Shown: piece after piece, positions 18,244 through 27,302 of the stretch
How positions within the stretch are numbered: the first letter of the stretch is position 1
How the letters are laid out: each line of letters begins with the position of its first letter
NCBI GenBank assembly: GCA_025210265.1
Contig: JAOASD010000031.1
Location: 279,254-343,253, forward strand
Origin: Pelagimonas sp.
Lineage (GTDB): Bacteria; Pseudomonadota; Alphaproteobacteria; Rhodobacterales; Rhodobacteraceae
DNA length: 64,000 nucleotides
Direction of reading: 5' to 3'
Position numbers and translations under genes: made by a program
Notes under the pieces: generated by a model
Databases searched by the model: none
Seen by the model: the letters and a program-made list of their open reading frames with translations, nothing else
Told to the model about the DNA's origin: nothing

Positions 18244-18346
18244 GGCGCGTTTTCGGGGGGCGCGCGCGTGTGTTTGATGGGTAATGATGGATCGGGCGGG
18301 CTGTCCCTCTCGCCTTGGTTTTTGCGCGCGCCCCTCGGAGGGTATC

Positions 18347-20584
18347 TTAGCCCTGCGCTGTGTTGGTCCCCATGCGTCTGGCGGCCTCGCTGAGCAGGTC
18401 GATCAGTTTTTGCCGGTCAATCGGTTTTTGCAGGAAATCCACCCCCAGCGCGGCGCAGGAGTCGCGCAGTTCCGGGGCGCGATTGGCTGACACGATGGCT
18501 CCGGGCAGGCGGCCCAGCTTTTGCTGGAGCGTTGCGTACAGGTCCAGCCCGCTGGAGCCGGGGCCCAGCTGATAATCCAGCAGCACCGCGTCCGGGGTGA
18601 TTTCCAGATCGTCCAGCAGATCCAGCGCCGAAGGGGCGTCTTCGGCTTCGATCACATTCACGCCCCAGCTTTCCATCAGAACCGACATGGCGCGGCGCAG
18701 CTGCGGGTCATTTTCCACCAGCAGCGTGATCAGCCCGTATTGCGCCAAAGACCGGGTGCCCAGATAGCTGCCCCGCGGGGTGCCCAGCTGCGGCCCCGGC
18801 GCATCGCGCGGGCCGGTCACGGGCAGGGTGACGGTGAAACAGCTGCCGCGCCCCAGCTGGGACCACAGGCCCAGCGGATGCCCCAGCCGCGCGCAGGCCC
18901 GTTCCACAATGGCCAGCCCCAGCCCCAGCCCGTCATTATCCGAGGCGCTGTCATCCAGACGGCGAAATTCTTCGAAAATGCTGTTTTGGTCGTCTTCGGC
19001 AATGCCGGGGCCGGTGTCGCGCACCTCGATGCGCACAGAATTGCCCATGCGGCGCGCGCCCAGCAGCACCTTGCCCTGATCGGTATAGCGGATCGCATTG
19101 GCCAGCAGGTTCTGCAGGATTCGGCGCAGATAGGCCGGGTCGGTGCGCACGCTCAGCCCGCTTTCGACCCAGACCAGCCGCAGCCCTTTCTGTGCGGCCA
19201 GACCTTCCATTTCCTCGGCCAGAGGGCGCATGATGTCGCGCAGCGCCACGGTGCGGATGTCGAAATGCAGCCCCTCGCTGTCCAGTTTCGAAATATCCAG
19301 CAGCGCGTCGATGATCTGTTCGGCCCCGTTCAGCGCGCTTTCGGTTTTGCGCAGCACGGCCTTGTCGTCTTCGCTTTCGCAGCGGTCAGACAGCGAGGCA
19401 ATATACAGTTTCGCCGCCGAGAGCGGTTGCAGCAGGTCATGGCTGGCCGCAGCGACAAAGCGGGATTTGGACGCATTGGCCCGTTCCGCTGCCGACAGCG
19501 CGTCTTCCAGTTCCAGTGTACGCTCCATCACGCGGCGTTCCAGGATTTCATTCAGCTCGAACAGTTGCTGGGCCGCCTCGCGCTCCGCCGACACATCGGT
19601 GACGGAAATGACAAAGCCCCCATCGGGCATTCCACGCGCAAACACCTGCAACGTGACCGCGGGGCCATGGCGGACCTCGAAACTGACCGGGCCGCGGGGG
19701 CCGTCGCTGCGCGCCCATTGGGCAAACCCAGCCCGATCCAGACCGCGTGTGAATACCATATCCGGGCCCAGAAGATCCATGATCCCAAAGAAGGATGCCC
19801 CCAGCTGCAAATGCCGGGCAGGCAGGGCCAGCAGGCTGCCGATTTTGGTGTTCCAGCCAACCAGCCGGGCCTTTTCATCAAAAATACAGACCCCCTGATT
19901 TAGATGATCCAGCGTGGCGCGGATCATGCGGGTCTGTTTGTCCCGCATCTTGTCGCGCTCTTGCCGTTCCATACGGATCAGATCGGTCACATCGGTCTGC
20001 AAGACCACGGTGCCGCCATTGGCCGTGCGATGTTCCGACACCTGCAGCCAGCGATCCTGCGCCAGTTTGACATTGAACAGCACGCGGCGGTCCTTGTGTC
20101 GGCGCAGGCGGCGGGCAGCCCAGTCCTGGGGGCTTAGGCCATCGGGCAGATCCAGGTAATGCGAGCGGCTGACCAGATCCACATAGCCGTCAAAGGCCAG
20201 GCCGGGGCGCAGATCATAGGCCGTATCGCGAAAATCGCGGCAAAAGCGCGAATTGCACATCACCAGCACATCGCTGGGATCAAACAGGGCAAAGCCTTCG
20301 GACACGGTTTCAATCGCATCGGCCAGATTGCGCCGCGCGGCTTCGGTTTCGCTATTGGCGGCGGCCAGCTTGGCGTTGGATTCATGCAGCAGATCCAGCG
20401 TGCGCTCCAGCTCAAGCGTGCGTTCGCGCACCCGCTTTTCCAAGAGCGCGGCGCGCTCGAACTGTTCATAGGCCGCGCCAGACGGGGCGCTGCCGCGCTC
20501 CACCCGCTTCATCAGGCTTTCGGCGATCTTGATCAGCTTTTCGTTCTGACGGTCAAGGGAATCCGCCGGGTTGGTCAGCGACAT
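18347..20584 (-). CDS. Hybrid sensor histidine kinase, NahK-like (partner of NosP)
   Basis: 745 residues without membrane segments. An N-terminal coiled coil (35-95) precedes two PAS-like domains (about 90-205 and 220-335), then a second coiled coil, the phospho-acceptor box FVAAASHDLLQPLSAAKLY with His near 382, the ATPase domain (NLLANAIRYTDQG, DTGPGIAEDD, GLGLAI), and a C-terminal receiver with its Asp near 670 (VLLDYQLGPGSSGLDLY). This layout matches the cytoplasmic PAS-hybrid kinase NahK of Pseudomonas, which is controlled by the haem protein NosP. A FIST-domain gene lies 10 bases upstream, which supports this. In Pseudomonas the pair responds to nitric oxide (established); here it is inferred. 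Confidence 0.85.
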   Translation of the reverse strand: MSLTNPADSLDRQNEKLIKIAESLMKRVERGSAPSGAAYEQFERAALLEKRVRERTLELERTLDLLHESNAKLAAANSETEAARRNLADAIETVSEGFALFDPSDVLVMCNSRFCRDFRDTAYDLRPGLAFDGYVDLVSRSHYLDLPDGLSPQDWAARRLRRHKDRRVLFNVKLAQDRWLQVSEHRTANGGTVVLQTDVTDLIRMERQERDKMRDKQTRMIRATLDHLNQGVCIFDEKARLVGWNTKIGSLLALPARHLQLGASFFGIMDLLGPDMVFTRGLDRAGFAQWARSDGPRGPVSFEVRHGPAVTLQVFARGMPDGGFVISVTDVSAEREAAQQLFELNEILERRVMERTLELEDALSAAERANASKSRFVAAASHDLLQPLSAAKLYIASLSDRCESEDDKAVLRKTESALNGAEQIIDALLDISKLDSEGLHFDIRTVALRDIMRPLAEEMEGLAAQKGLRLVWVESGLSVRTDPAYLRRILQNLLANAIRYTDQGKVLLGARRMGNSVRIEVRDTGPGIAEDDQNSIFEEFRRLDDSASDNDGLGLGLAIVERACARLGHPLGLWSQLGRGSCFTVTLPVTGPRDAPGPQLGTPRGSYLGTRSLAQYGLITLLVENDPQLRRAMSVLMESWGVNVIEAEDAPSALDLLDDLEITPDAVLLDYQLGPGSSGLDLYATLQQKLGRLPGAIVSANRAPELRDSCAALGVDFLQKPIDRQKLIDLLSEAARRMGTNTAQG

Positions 20585-20594
20585 GGCTGGCTTT

Positions 20595-21785
20595 CTATTC
20601 AGAGGGGACAGGCAGGGCGGGCGGATAAATCGCCACCCCGGTCAAAGTCTGGTTCACATGCAGCGCGCCAATCTGTTCGCCATAGGTGGAAAAGCCGACA
20701 ACCCGGTTCTGCACCATGGTTTCCGACACCGCCCGGCCGCGCTGTTTCTGGGTCGCCTCAAGCCGGCGCAGCAGGCAATCGCAGGCCAGGATCCGATCCG
20801 GGGCCACATCGCGCGTCAACCCGGCCAGCCCCTGCTGCAGATGATCGGCAATATCGCTGTGATCGGCCAGCGTCAGCACCATGCCTTCGTCAATCGCGGA
20901 AAAGAACAGCAGATCGCCGTTTTCTTCGACCCGCTGGATCGCGCGCACATGATGGGTGTCGCCCAGGCGCACCACCACCGGATGCGCGGCAAAGGTGAAT
21001 GTGGTCAGCTGCTGCGGATCCTTGCCCAGCAGGCGCGCATATTCCAGCCCAGCCGGTTCAGCGTTGATTTCATGAACCACGCGGTTTTCCGGCTGTGCGG
21101 CGGTGACGACCATGCGGGTTTGGGTGGGCACCAGATTGTCCAGGCTGAACACTTTGACCGGGCAATGGCTGCGCACCAGCGCCACCAGCGCGGCATTCTG
21201 GAAAATCGTGCCATTGCGGGCCAGCCAGGTTGCGGAAAAATTTTCGCCATCCCCAGCCGATCCGCCAAACAGAGGCATAGGCCCCAGGCCAGACGTCATG
21301 ACCGAGGTCAGGTGCTCTTCGCTCAGGCTCAGACCATCCACCATCAGAAAGGCAAATTCCGATCCCATCTGCGGCGCACGGCGGTTCAGCGCCATACGCC
21401 CATGGATCAGCCGGTCAATCACCGCCTGTTCATCCAGCGCATCCAGATTTTCGATCACCAGAGTTTCGGCCGCAAACAGATCCGCAGGAAAGCCAATCGC
21501 GACGATCTGGCCTTCTTCGTAGCCATGTTCCCCCAGCTCGCCCGCCGTGGTGCAGGCCAGAACATCAGCCCCCCGATACAGCCGACGCATATCCCGGCAC
21601 AGCATTGGAAAATCCGCCGCAGGCGAGGCAAAGACGCAGATCATCGCAAACGGGCCGCGCCCCAGCTGGTCGGCCAGCTCTGTGGCGGCGCTGCGGCGGT
21701 CCGCATCGACCTGCGCAATACGCAGCGTTTCCACAGCGCCCTGCGGTGCTATGTCTTTTGCTGTTGTGTTTGGTCCACCGTCCAA
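20595..21785 (-). CDS. nosP: FIST-domain sensor, NosP-like (probable nitric oxide sensor)
   Basis: 396 residues. The FIST N region (FAMICVFASPAADFPMLCRDMRR...CTTAGELGEHGYEEGQIVAIGF; LMVDGLSLSEEHLTSVM...LFGGSAGDGENFSATWL) is followed by the FIST C domain (EYARLLG...HPVVVRLGDTHHVRAIQRVEENGDLLFFSAIDEGMVLTLA; CDCLLRRLEATQ...VVGFSTYGEQIGALHVNQTLTGVAIYP). FIST proteins encoded beside NahK-like kinases are NosP haem proteins that bind nitric oxide. The start is taken as TTG 21785 with GGGGGAG upstream; a GTG at 21734 is possible. The gene lies between the kinase and a LuxR-type regulator on the same strand. Confidence 0.8.
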   Translation of the reverse strand: MDGGPNTTAKDIAPQGAVETLRIAQVDADRRSAATELADQLGRGPFAMICVFASPAADFPMLCRDMRRLYRGADVLACTTAGELGEHGYEEGQIVAIGFPADLFAAETLVIENLDALDEQAVIDRLIHGRMALNRRAPQMGSEFAFLMVDGLSLSEEHLTSVMTSGLGPMPLFGGSAGDGENFSATWLARNGTIFQNAALVALVRSHCPVKVFSLDNLVPTQTRMVVTAAQPENRVVHEINAEPAGLEYARLLGKDPQQLTTFTFAAHPVVVRLGDTHHVRAIQRVEENGDLLFFSAIDEGMVLTLADHSDIADHLQQGLAGLTRDVAPDRILACDCLLRRLEATQKQRGRAVSETMVQNRVVGFSTYGEQIGALHVNQTLTGVAIYPPALPVPSE

Positions 21786-21885
21786 CGCACTCCCCCCGAT
21801 TGCTGCGGCGCTTTTTGCGCGTGGCTGCTACCGCGTGCCGGTCCGTTTCCTCCCGCCGACAGGGTAGGGGCGCAGGATAGGGGCG

Positions 21886-22578
21886 CTAGCCCGAGCTTGG
21901 CAAGACCCTGGCAAAGCGCGCCTCTTGTGCGACCAGAACCGCCTGCGTGCGGCTATGCACCCCCAGTTTGCGCATGATCGCAGTGACATGCGCCTTGACC
22001 GTGGTTTCGGCGATCGACAGATCAAAGGCGATCTGTTTGTTCAGCTTGCCCTCGCAGATCAGATGCAGAATGCGCGCCTGCTGATTGGTCAGCGACGCCA
22101 GCCGCACCAGCGCATCATCCGGCGCGGGGTCTTTGCCCGCATCCGGGTCGATATAGCCATCGGGCACAAAGGGCTGGCCCTGGCTGACCGCGTCAAAGGC
22201 ACGGCGGAACACGGCGCGCTGGGAATGTTTGGGCACAAACCCATTGGCCCCCGCCTTGAGCGCGTGGCAAATCATCGTGTTGTCGGCCATGGAGGAGGCA
22301 ATCAGGATCGCCGCCTTGGGGGCGGCATTGCGCAGCCGCACCAGCCCGTCCAGCCCGTTCACATCGGGCAGATTCAGATCCAGAACGATCAGATCCATCC
22401 CGCTTTCCTGCGCGACCACTTCCAATGCGCGTTCCAGCGTGCCGGCGCTGCGGATTTCCTTGAAATCGGCGATGGATTGCAGGGTCAGGGTCAGGGCGTC
22501 ACAAAACAGCGGATGGTCATCCACCACCAGGGCGGTGGTCATCTCGTCGCGGGGTGTCTGTTGTGCTGGCTCGCCCAT
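21886..22578 (-). CDS. LuxR/NarL-family response regulator
   Basis: 230 residues: an N-terminal receiver (TALVVDDHPLFCDAL, phospho-acceptor Asp near 67 in IVLDLNLPDVNGLDGL) and a C-terminal helix-turn-helix (LASLTNQQARILHLICEGKLNKQIAFDLSIAETTVKAHVTAIMRKLGV). An alternative start is ATG 22542 at MTTALVVDD. In Pseudomonas a LuxR-type regulator of the AgmR/ErbR kind also lies near nahK. Here the gene precedes nosP by 100 bases on the same strand, so it is the likely output of the kinase or a parallel target of its phosphorelay. Confidence 0.9.
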   Translation of the reverse strand: MGEPAQQTPRDEMTTALVVDDHPLFCDALTLTLQSIADFKEIRSAGTLERALEVVAQESGMDLIVLDLNLPDVNGLDGLVRLRNAAPKAAILIASSMADNTMICHALKAGANGFVPKHSQRAVFRRAFDAVSQGQPFVPDGYIDPDAGKDPAPDDALVRLASLTNQQARILHLICEGKLNKQIAFDLSIAETTVKAHVTAIMRKLGVHSRTQAVLVAQEARFARVLPSSG

Positions 22579-22686
22579 GGTGCTGCCTTTTCTGATGTCT
22601 TGGCCTTCAGCATAGGCTTTGCGCGGGGTCCGGTCTTTAGCCGAAAGGTCGCAATTGCGCCTGGGGTCCGACGTGCCAAACCGGTC

Positions 22687-22839
22687 TCAGAACCAGTTCG
22701 AAACCTTGCGCGCGCCGCCGGAAATGTCGTTGCCGATGCCTTCGACCGTGGCACAGCCCGCAAGGGCCAGCGCCAGAGCGGTCATGCAAAGCGCCTGTTT
22801 CAGGGTCGGTTTACGGGGCGTTGTCCAGGTTGTTTTCAT
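22687..22839 (-). CDS. Entericidin A/B-family lipoprotein
   Basis: A 50-residue reading frame starts MKTTWTTPRK at ATG 22839 and stops at 22687. It has a positively charged start, a hydrophobic run MTALALALAGC forming a lipobox with the lipidated Cys at 29, and then ATVEGIGNDISGGARKVSNWF. The C-ATVEGIG-x-DI-x-G-x-x-x-V motif is that of entericidin EcnA/B-type small lipoproteins, which sit in the membrane and belong to a toxin/antidote pair in enterobacteria. In alphaproteobacteria they usually occur singly, as here. Confidence 0.85.
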   Translation of the reverse strand: MKTTWTTPRKPTLKQALCMTALALALAGCATVEGIGNDISGGARKVSNWF

Positions 22840-22951
22840 GGGATCCTGCCTTTGTTCTGATCTGCCTGTGGTCTCTGCCTTGTCGCGCCGCCCTCTATAC
22901 GGGGCGTGTCACGATGCGCGCCCCGGTGGCCCGAGGCGCGCGCTTTATAGC

Positions 22952-24772
22952 TTAATCTTCCTGCCACCACCAGACATCAGGCTGAAAGCCCAGCCAGTCG
23001 CCATAGGCCGGAAGGCGCTCAGAATAGCGCAGCTCCTTGGCATGGGCGATGCGCGAACGATCCGCCGCGTCATGGATCGGGATCACATGACGCCCGGCGG
23101 TCAGCACACGATCCAGCGCGCGCACGGCGGCGATATAATCGTCGCGGCTCTCGGAGTTCAGCATCTGGGTGATCATCGCATCAATCGCCGGGTTACACAC
23201 GCCCATCCAGTTGCGCGAGCCAGCGGTGTCGCGGGACTCGCAGCTCCAGTACTGGCTTTGCTCATTGCCCGGCGACAGGGACACGCCACGCCGGTAATAA
23301 GTCATGTCGAAATCAAACCCGTTTGTGCGCTCTTTATATTGGGCGCTGTCGATGCGGGTGACGGTTGCGGTGATGCCCAGGCGTTCCAGCGCCGCCTGAT
23401 AGATGTCGATCATGGCCTCATTTTCCGAGGATCCGTTTTTCAGCAGGATCTCAAAGACAAAGGGCGCGCCAGCGGCGTTTTTCAACATACCGTCCTGCAC
23501 AGTCCAGCCCGCCTGTTCCATCAGGTCCAGCGCGCGGCGTAGGTTCTTGCGGTTGCGCTCGCTGCCATCAGATACGGGCAGGGCATAGCCCTCCAGCGCG
23601 CCGGGGGGCAGGTCAGCGGCAAAGGGGGTCAGGAAATCGCGGACGCGGCCCTCGGCCGGGCCGTCCTGCATTCCCAGGATCGAGTTGGAGAAATAGCTGG
23701 TGATCCGCCCCTGACGCGAGCCAGAGATGGTTTCATTGATGAACTCGAAATTGAACGCGGTGATCAGCGCCTCGCGCACGCGCCAGTCGGCAAAGATCTC
23801 CTTGCGCGAATTCATCACAAAGCCGGTGATGCCGGTGGGGCGCTGATGCGGGATTTCCGATTTCACGATCTCGCCCGATTGCACCACGGGAAAGGCATAT
23901 TGCTGTTCCCATTTCACCGGATTGGTTTCGCGGTTGGAGTTCAGCAGCCCGGCTTTGAACGCCTCGAACTGGGCGGTGCCATCTGCAAAGAACTCCATGC
24001 GGAACGTGTCGATATTGTTGGTGCCCTTGCGATAGGGAATGTCGCGGCCCCAATAATCAGGGTTGCGTTTCAGGGTGACATGGCGGCCCGCCTCGAAACT
24101 GTCGATCACATAAGGGGCCGAGCTGATCGGGATGATGTCGAGGCCCGATTCCCCAAATTCCACGCCCTCCCACTGTGCTTTCTTCAGGATCGGACGCATC
24201 CCGATCACCAGCGCCAATTCGCGGTCCGGGGTGTTAAAGGTGAACTTGATCTTGTTCGGGCCGGTCTGTTCCATGCTGGCGACCTTGCCCCAGACCCCGT
24301 GATAGCGCGGATGGCCCTTGGTGCCGAGGGTCTCATAGCTCCACATCACGTCCTCGACGGTGACGGTGCTGCCATCGGAGAATCGCGCCGTGTCGCGCAG
24401 GGTGAATTCGACCCATTCACGGTTCGGCCCGGTTTCAATCGATTCGGCCAGCAGCCCGTAAAGGGCAAAAGGTTCGTCCCAATTGCGGCCCATCAGGCTT
24501 TCATAGGCCACAAAGCGCAGCTGCCAGGGCACACGGCCTTTCAGGATATGCGGGTTCAGGCTGTCAAAGCTGCCGACCTCGCCCACCGTAAATGTTCCGC
24601 CCGTGGGCGCATCTGCATTCACATAGGGTAAAGACACAAAATCCGGTGGCAGCTGGGGGTCGCCATACATAGCTATGCCATGCTGGGGATCTGCCTGCAG
24701 CGAAGTGCTGGCAAGAATCACCGCAAGCGCACCCAGCCCGCGTTGCGCAAAACGGAAAAAATCGGCGGTCAT
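22952..24772 (-). CDS. Periplasmic peptide-binding protein of an ABC transporter (YejA-like)
   Basis: 606 residues of the extracellular solute-binding family 5. An N-terminal signal peptide (FAQRGLGALAVILASTSLQA) is followed by HGIAMYGDPQLPPDF, YVNADAPTGGTFTVGEVGSFDSLNPHILKG and AYESLMGRNWDEPFALYGLLAESIE, a combination typical of the YejA-type oligopeptide-binding proteins. SSAPYVIDSFEAGRHVTLKRNPDYWGRDIPYRKGTNNID is also characteristic. The membrane and ATPase subunits are not adjacent here; a double ATPase lies about 37 kb away at 61650. Its promoter region is shared with the candidate small RNA on the other strand. Confidence 0.92.
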   Translation of the reverse strand: MTADFFRFAQRGLGALAVILASTSLQADPQHGIAMYGDPQLPPDFVSLPYVNADAPTGGTFTVGEVGSFDSLNPHILKGRVPWQLRFVAYESLMGRNWDEPFALYGLLAESIETGPNREWVEFTLRDTARFSDGSTVTVEDVMWSYETLGTKGHPRYHGVWGKVASMEQTGPNKIKFTFNTPDRELALVIGMRPILKKAQWEGVEFGESGLDIIPISSAPYVIDSFEAGRHVTLKRNPDYWGRDIPYRKGTNNIDTFRMEFFADGTAQFEAFKAGLLNSNRETNPVKWEQQYAFPVVQSGEIVKSEIPHQRPTGITGFVMNSRKEIFADWRVREALITAFNFEFINETISGSRQGRITSYFSNSILGMQDGPAEGRVRDFLTPFAADLPPGALEGYALPVSDGSERNRKNLRRALDLMEQAGWTVQDGMLKNAAGAPFVFEILLKNGSSENEAMIDIYQAALERLGITATVTRIDSAQYKERTNGFDFDMTYYRRGVSLSPGNEQSQYWSCESRDTAGSRNWMGVCNPAIDAMITQMLNSESRDDYIAAVRALDRVLTAGRHVIPIHDAADRSRIAHAKELRYSERLPAYGDWLGFQPDVWWWQED

Positions 24773-24851
24773 TTTGTAAACAATCCCTGTCTGCCCTTGT
24801 TTTATTGGCGTTCAGCCTATCGGTGGTTTTACGCATTTTCAAACTTTTAGC

Positions 24852-24880
24852 TTGGACTCAAGCGGGCCATTGCTTATAAA
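24852..24880 (+). promoter_or_regulatory. Sigma70-type promoter of the candidate small RNA
   Basis: TTGGAC (24852-24857) and TATAAA (24875-24880) are separated by 17 bases, and an A suited to be +1 lies at 24887. It is the clearest promoter in the window. Confidence 0.6.
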
Positions 24881-24886
24881 GGGATC

Positions 24887-24960
24887 ACTGCTCGATAGGT
24901 TTCTTGCCTGTATGAAACCTGCCTCAATGACTGAACCCCAGCTTCGGCTGGGGTTTTTTT
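24887..24960 (+). ncRNA. Candidate small RNA of about 74 nucleotides
   Basis: A promoter-like sequence ends 6 bases before 24887. The predicted transcript forms a first hairpin (AGGTTTC 24897-24903 with GAAACCT 24914-24920, loop TTGCCTGTAT), a single-stranded linker, and a terminator hairpin with a TTCG tetraloop and a seven-T tail. No open reading frame with a ribosome site lies inside, and no coding gene on the plus strand precedes it, so the terminator has no other obvious purpose. The loop-exposed pyrimidine-rich bases could pair with ribosome sites; targets are unknown. Confidence 0.55.
24934..24960 (+). terminator. Strong terminator with TTCG tetraloop
   Basis: AACCCCAGC (24934-24942), TTCG, GCTGGGG (24947-24953), then seven T. 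It forms the 3' end of the candidate small RNA. Confidence 0.85.
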
Positions 24961-25143
24961 TATGCTGTCTTCCGGTTTGTGCTGCAGTCCGGCCCGCCGC
25001 AGCCTGACGTGGCGCTTTGCAGATCGCTGATGCCGATGTCTGGGGATCCTTTCTCTCGTCCAGGCACACAAGAAAATGGTGCCGTTGCGTCAACTCTGGT
25101 ACGGTTAAAATATCGTTAAACCTTTGACCCTGGAGGCCCGGCC

Positions 25144-26346
25144 GTGCCGATCGCATATCCCCTTAGCACTTTCTTTCAGACTTCAGACAATCTTACCAAA
25201 TCTGTGTCTTATGAAATCACCCTGATGGGGACCGGATTCACGTATGACGCGACCGGCCTGGTTGGGGGCGTTGTCAATTTCGCCGAACTCGAAGTCACAT
25301 CAGACCAGCGCCGCTGGCTGCCTTTGCTTGAGGTCGAACTGCGCGGAATCAACTTTGACCTGGCAGGGCTGCCGTCGCTGACCAAAACCGTTTCGGGGCT
25401 CCTCAGCGATCTTGACGCAGCGGTTGGTTTGCCGACGCTGCCCGAAGCCGCCGATTGGCTGGAATCCCAGATGCCGGCCATTTCTGCTGTCGTGAGCGTG
25501 TCCGGCGACAAGGCGCTGAATGGGCATCACCACACAGACATCATGATTGGCGGCCCCGAAGTGGCGGATATGCGGGGGCAGGGTGGCGATGACATCCTGG
25601 TCGGCACAGGATCAAAGATGTTCATGTATGGCGGTCACGGGAATGATGCGCTTATTTTTGCGCCGCTGGCACCTTTGCTGGCTGCTGGTGCGCCGGTCCC
25701 GACGATGATGCCCGAACCGGGTGTGCCTGCGGTCGTGATGCCCCCTGCATCCAAAGAGGCCGGAGAGCCTGTCGCCACAGAGACACTGGTGGCTGTGGCC
25801 GAGCCGGTGCTGCCTTCGGCGGCCATGGTCGGTGGCACTGGCAATGATTTCATGCTGGCGCTTGGTGGCCGGGCCAATATGAAAGGTGGCGCTGACAATG
25901 ATATTCTGCTCAGCGCGTTGGGGGAAAATTCACACCTGCTGGGCGAAAAAGGGGATGACTTTATCGGCGTGATGGGCGGCAGGCAGTTTGTCCATGGCGG
26001 TACCGGCGAAGATACGTTCCTGTTTGTTGCTGGCAAGGGAACCCCCGGTGGGCGCATCAATGTGATGGATTTTGACGCCGATGAGGACACGCTGATGATG
26101 TTCAGCGATTATGGCGGCATGACGGCCTCTGATGCGTTTGCGTTTTTCATGTACAATGCTCAGCAGAAGGGATCGGCGGTGGTCTTTTCCTGGGGCGATC
26201 ATATCATCCGGCTGCGCGATACCGATCTTGAGGATCTGACCGTCGATCAGTTCGGGGACAGCACGTCTTTGATCAGCGATGTCGAAGCGGCGGTTGGTGG
26301 ATTTTTGTCCAGTTTGCCGCTGGGTTCGGGTGACGACATCATGTGA
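25144..26346 (+). CDS. RTX-like secreted protein with degenerate repeats
   Basis: 400 residues from a GTG at 25144, preceded by GGAGG. Residues 1-120 form a beta-type N-terminal part (SVSYEITLMGTGFTYDATGLVGGVVNFAEL...) of unknown role. Degenerate calcium-binding repeats lie near 130-180 (GGPEVADMRGQGGDDILVGTGSKMFMYGGHGNDALIF) and 230-300 (VGGTGNDFMLALGG...KGGADNDILL...GEKGDDFIGVMGG...HGGTGEDTFLF). They are split by a Pro/Ala/Glu-rich linker (185-225). The tail VMDFDADEDTLMMF is typical of RTX proteins. No signal peptide is seen, consistent with type I secretion. No enzymatic motif is visible. Confidence 0.75.
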   Translation: MPIAYPLSTFFQTSDNLTKSVSYEITLMGTGFTYDATGLVGGVVNFAELEVTSDQRRWLPLLEVELRGINFDLAGLPSLTKTVSGLLSDLDAAVGLPTLPEAADWLESQMPAISAVVSVSGDKALNGHHHTDIMIGGPEVADMRGQGGDDILVGTGSKMFMYGGHGNDALIFAPLAPLLAAGAPVPTMMPEPGVPAVVMPPASKEAGEPVATETLVAVAEPVLPSAAMVGGTGNDFMLALGGRANMKGGADNDILLSALGENSHLLGEKGDDFIGVMGGRQFVHGGTGEDTFLFVAGKGTPGGRINVMDFDADEDTLMMFSDYGGMTASDAFAFFMYNAQQKGSAVVFSWGDHIIRLRDTDLEDLTVDQFGDSTSLISDVEAAVGGFLSSLPLGSGDDIM

Positions 26347-26416
26347 CACGATACGCACTTTCAATGCTGCCCTGCGGCGCTATAGTCGCTGCAGGGCAGA
26401 AATTGGGAGACTGATC

Positions 26417-27193
26417 GTGACGACGCTGACCGGAAAGACCGCAATCATCACAGGATCGAACTCGGGCATTGGTCTGGGCATCGCGCATGAGATGGCGCGC
26501 GCCGGGGCGGATGTGGTGATCAACTCTTTTACTGATCGTGACGAAGACCATGCGCTGGCGGCCGAGATCGCCGCGCAGCATGGCGTGAGCGCCCGCTATA
26601 TCAAGGCGGATATGTCCAAAGGTGCCGAGTGCCGCGCGCTGGTCGAACAGGCCGGTTCTTGCGACATCTTGATCAACAATGCGGGCATCCAGCACGTATC
26701 GCCGATCGAGGATTTTCCCGAAGACAAATGGGATGCGATCATCGCTATCAACATGAGCTCGGCCTATCACACCACCGCTGCGGCGCTGCCTTTGATGCGC
26801 GCGGCTGGCTGGGGCCGGGTGATCAATATCGCCAGCGCCCATGGGCTGACCGCTTCGCCCTATAAATCCGCCTATGTGGCGGCCAAGCATGGTGTGGTCG
26901 GCATGACCAAGGTTGTGGCGCTGGAAACCGCCGAAGAGCCGATCACCGCCAATGCGATCTGCCCCGGCTATGTGCTGACCCCGCTGGTCGAAGCGCAGAT
27001 CCCCGACACGATGGCCAAATATGACATGGGCCGCGAAGAGGTGATCAAAAAGGTGATGCTGGAGCGCCAGCCCTCGCGCGAATTTGCGACCGTGGAACAG
27101 CTGGGCGGCACGGCGGTGTTCCTGGCCTCGGACGCGGCGGCGCAGATCACTGGCACGACGATTTCTGTCGATGGTGGCTGGACCGCGCTGTGA
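26417..27193 (+). CDS. bdhA: 3-hydroxybutyrate dehydrogenase (SDR family)
   Basis: The enzyme oxidises D-3-hydroxybutyrate to acetoacetate with NAD+, in polyhydroxybutyrate and ketone-body use. The start is GTG 26417 with GGGAG nine bases upstream, giving 258 residues; an in-frame ATG 46 codons earlier overlaps the previous gene and adds unlike sequence. The nucleotide site TGSNSGIGLGIA (near 13-24), NNAGIQ, the catalytic SAHGL...YKSAYVAAKHG (Ser, Tyr, Lys) and the C-terminal AQITGTTISVDGGW are all present. AGIQHVSPIEDFP and ICPGYVLTPLVEAQI are typical of this enzyme among SDRs. The patatin gene downstream is a frequent neighbour. Confidence 0.92.
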   Translation: MTTLTGKTAIITGSNSGIGLGIAHEMARAGADVVINSFTDRDEDHALAAEIAAQHGVSARYIKADMSKGAECRALVEQAGSCDILINNAGIQHVSPIEDFPEDKWDAIIAINMSSAYHTTAAALPLMRAAGWGRVINIASAHGLTASPYKSAYVAAKHGVVGMTKVVALETAEEPITANAICPGYVLTPLVEAQIPDTMAKYDMGREEVIKKVMLERQPSREFATVEQLGGTAVFLASDAAAQITGTTISVDGGWTAL

Positions 27194-27221
27194 TCGCGAC
27201 GTGAGAGCGGGCAGGGGGCGT

Positions 27222-27278
27222 TGCCCCCGTCCCTGCGGGACTCCCCCAGGTGTATTTATGAAAGCAAAGAAGCAGGGG
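27222..27278. repeat. Intergenic hairpin element with AAAGCAAAGAAGCAGG tail
   Basis: A GC hairpin (GGGGGC...GCCCCC at about 27214-27229) is followed by GTATTTATGAAAGCAAAGAAGCAGG. Related tails occur near 45521, 60507 and at both ends of the element at 63773-63993. It lies between bdhA and the patatin gene. Confidence 0.45.
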
Positions 27279-27302
27279 CGCGGCCCTGTGATGTGAGGGC
27301 GT

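Noticed and set aside
26279..26416. 46-residue N-terminal extension of 3-hydroxybutyrate dehydrogenase
   Set aside because: It overlaps the end of the RTX gene; the GTG at 26417 has a ribosome site and gives the normal family length.
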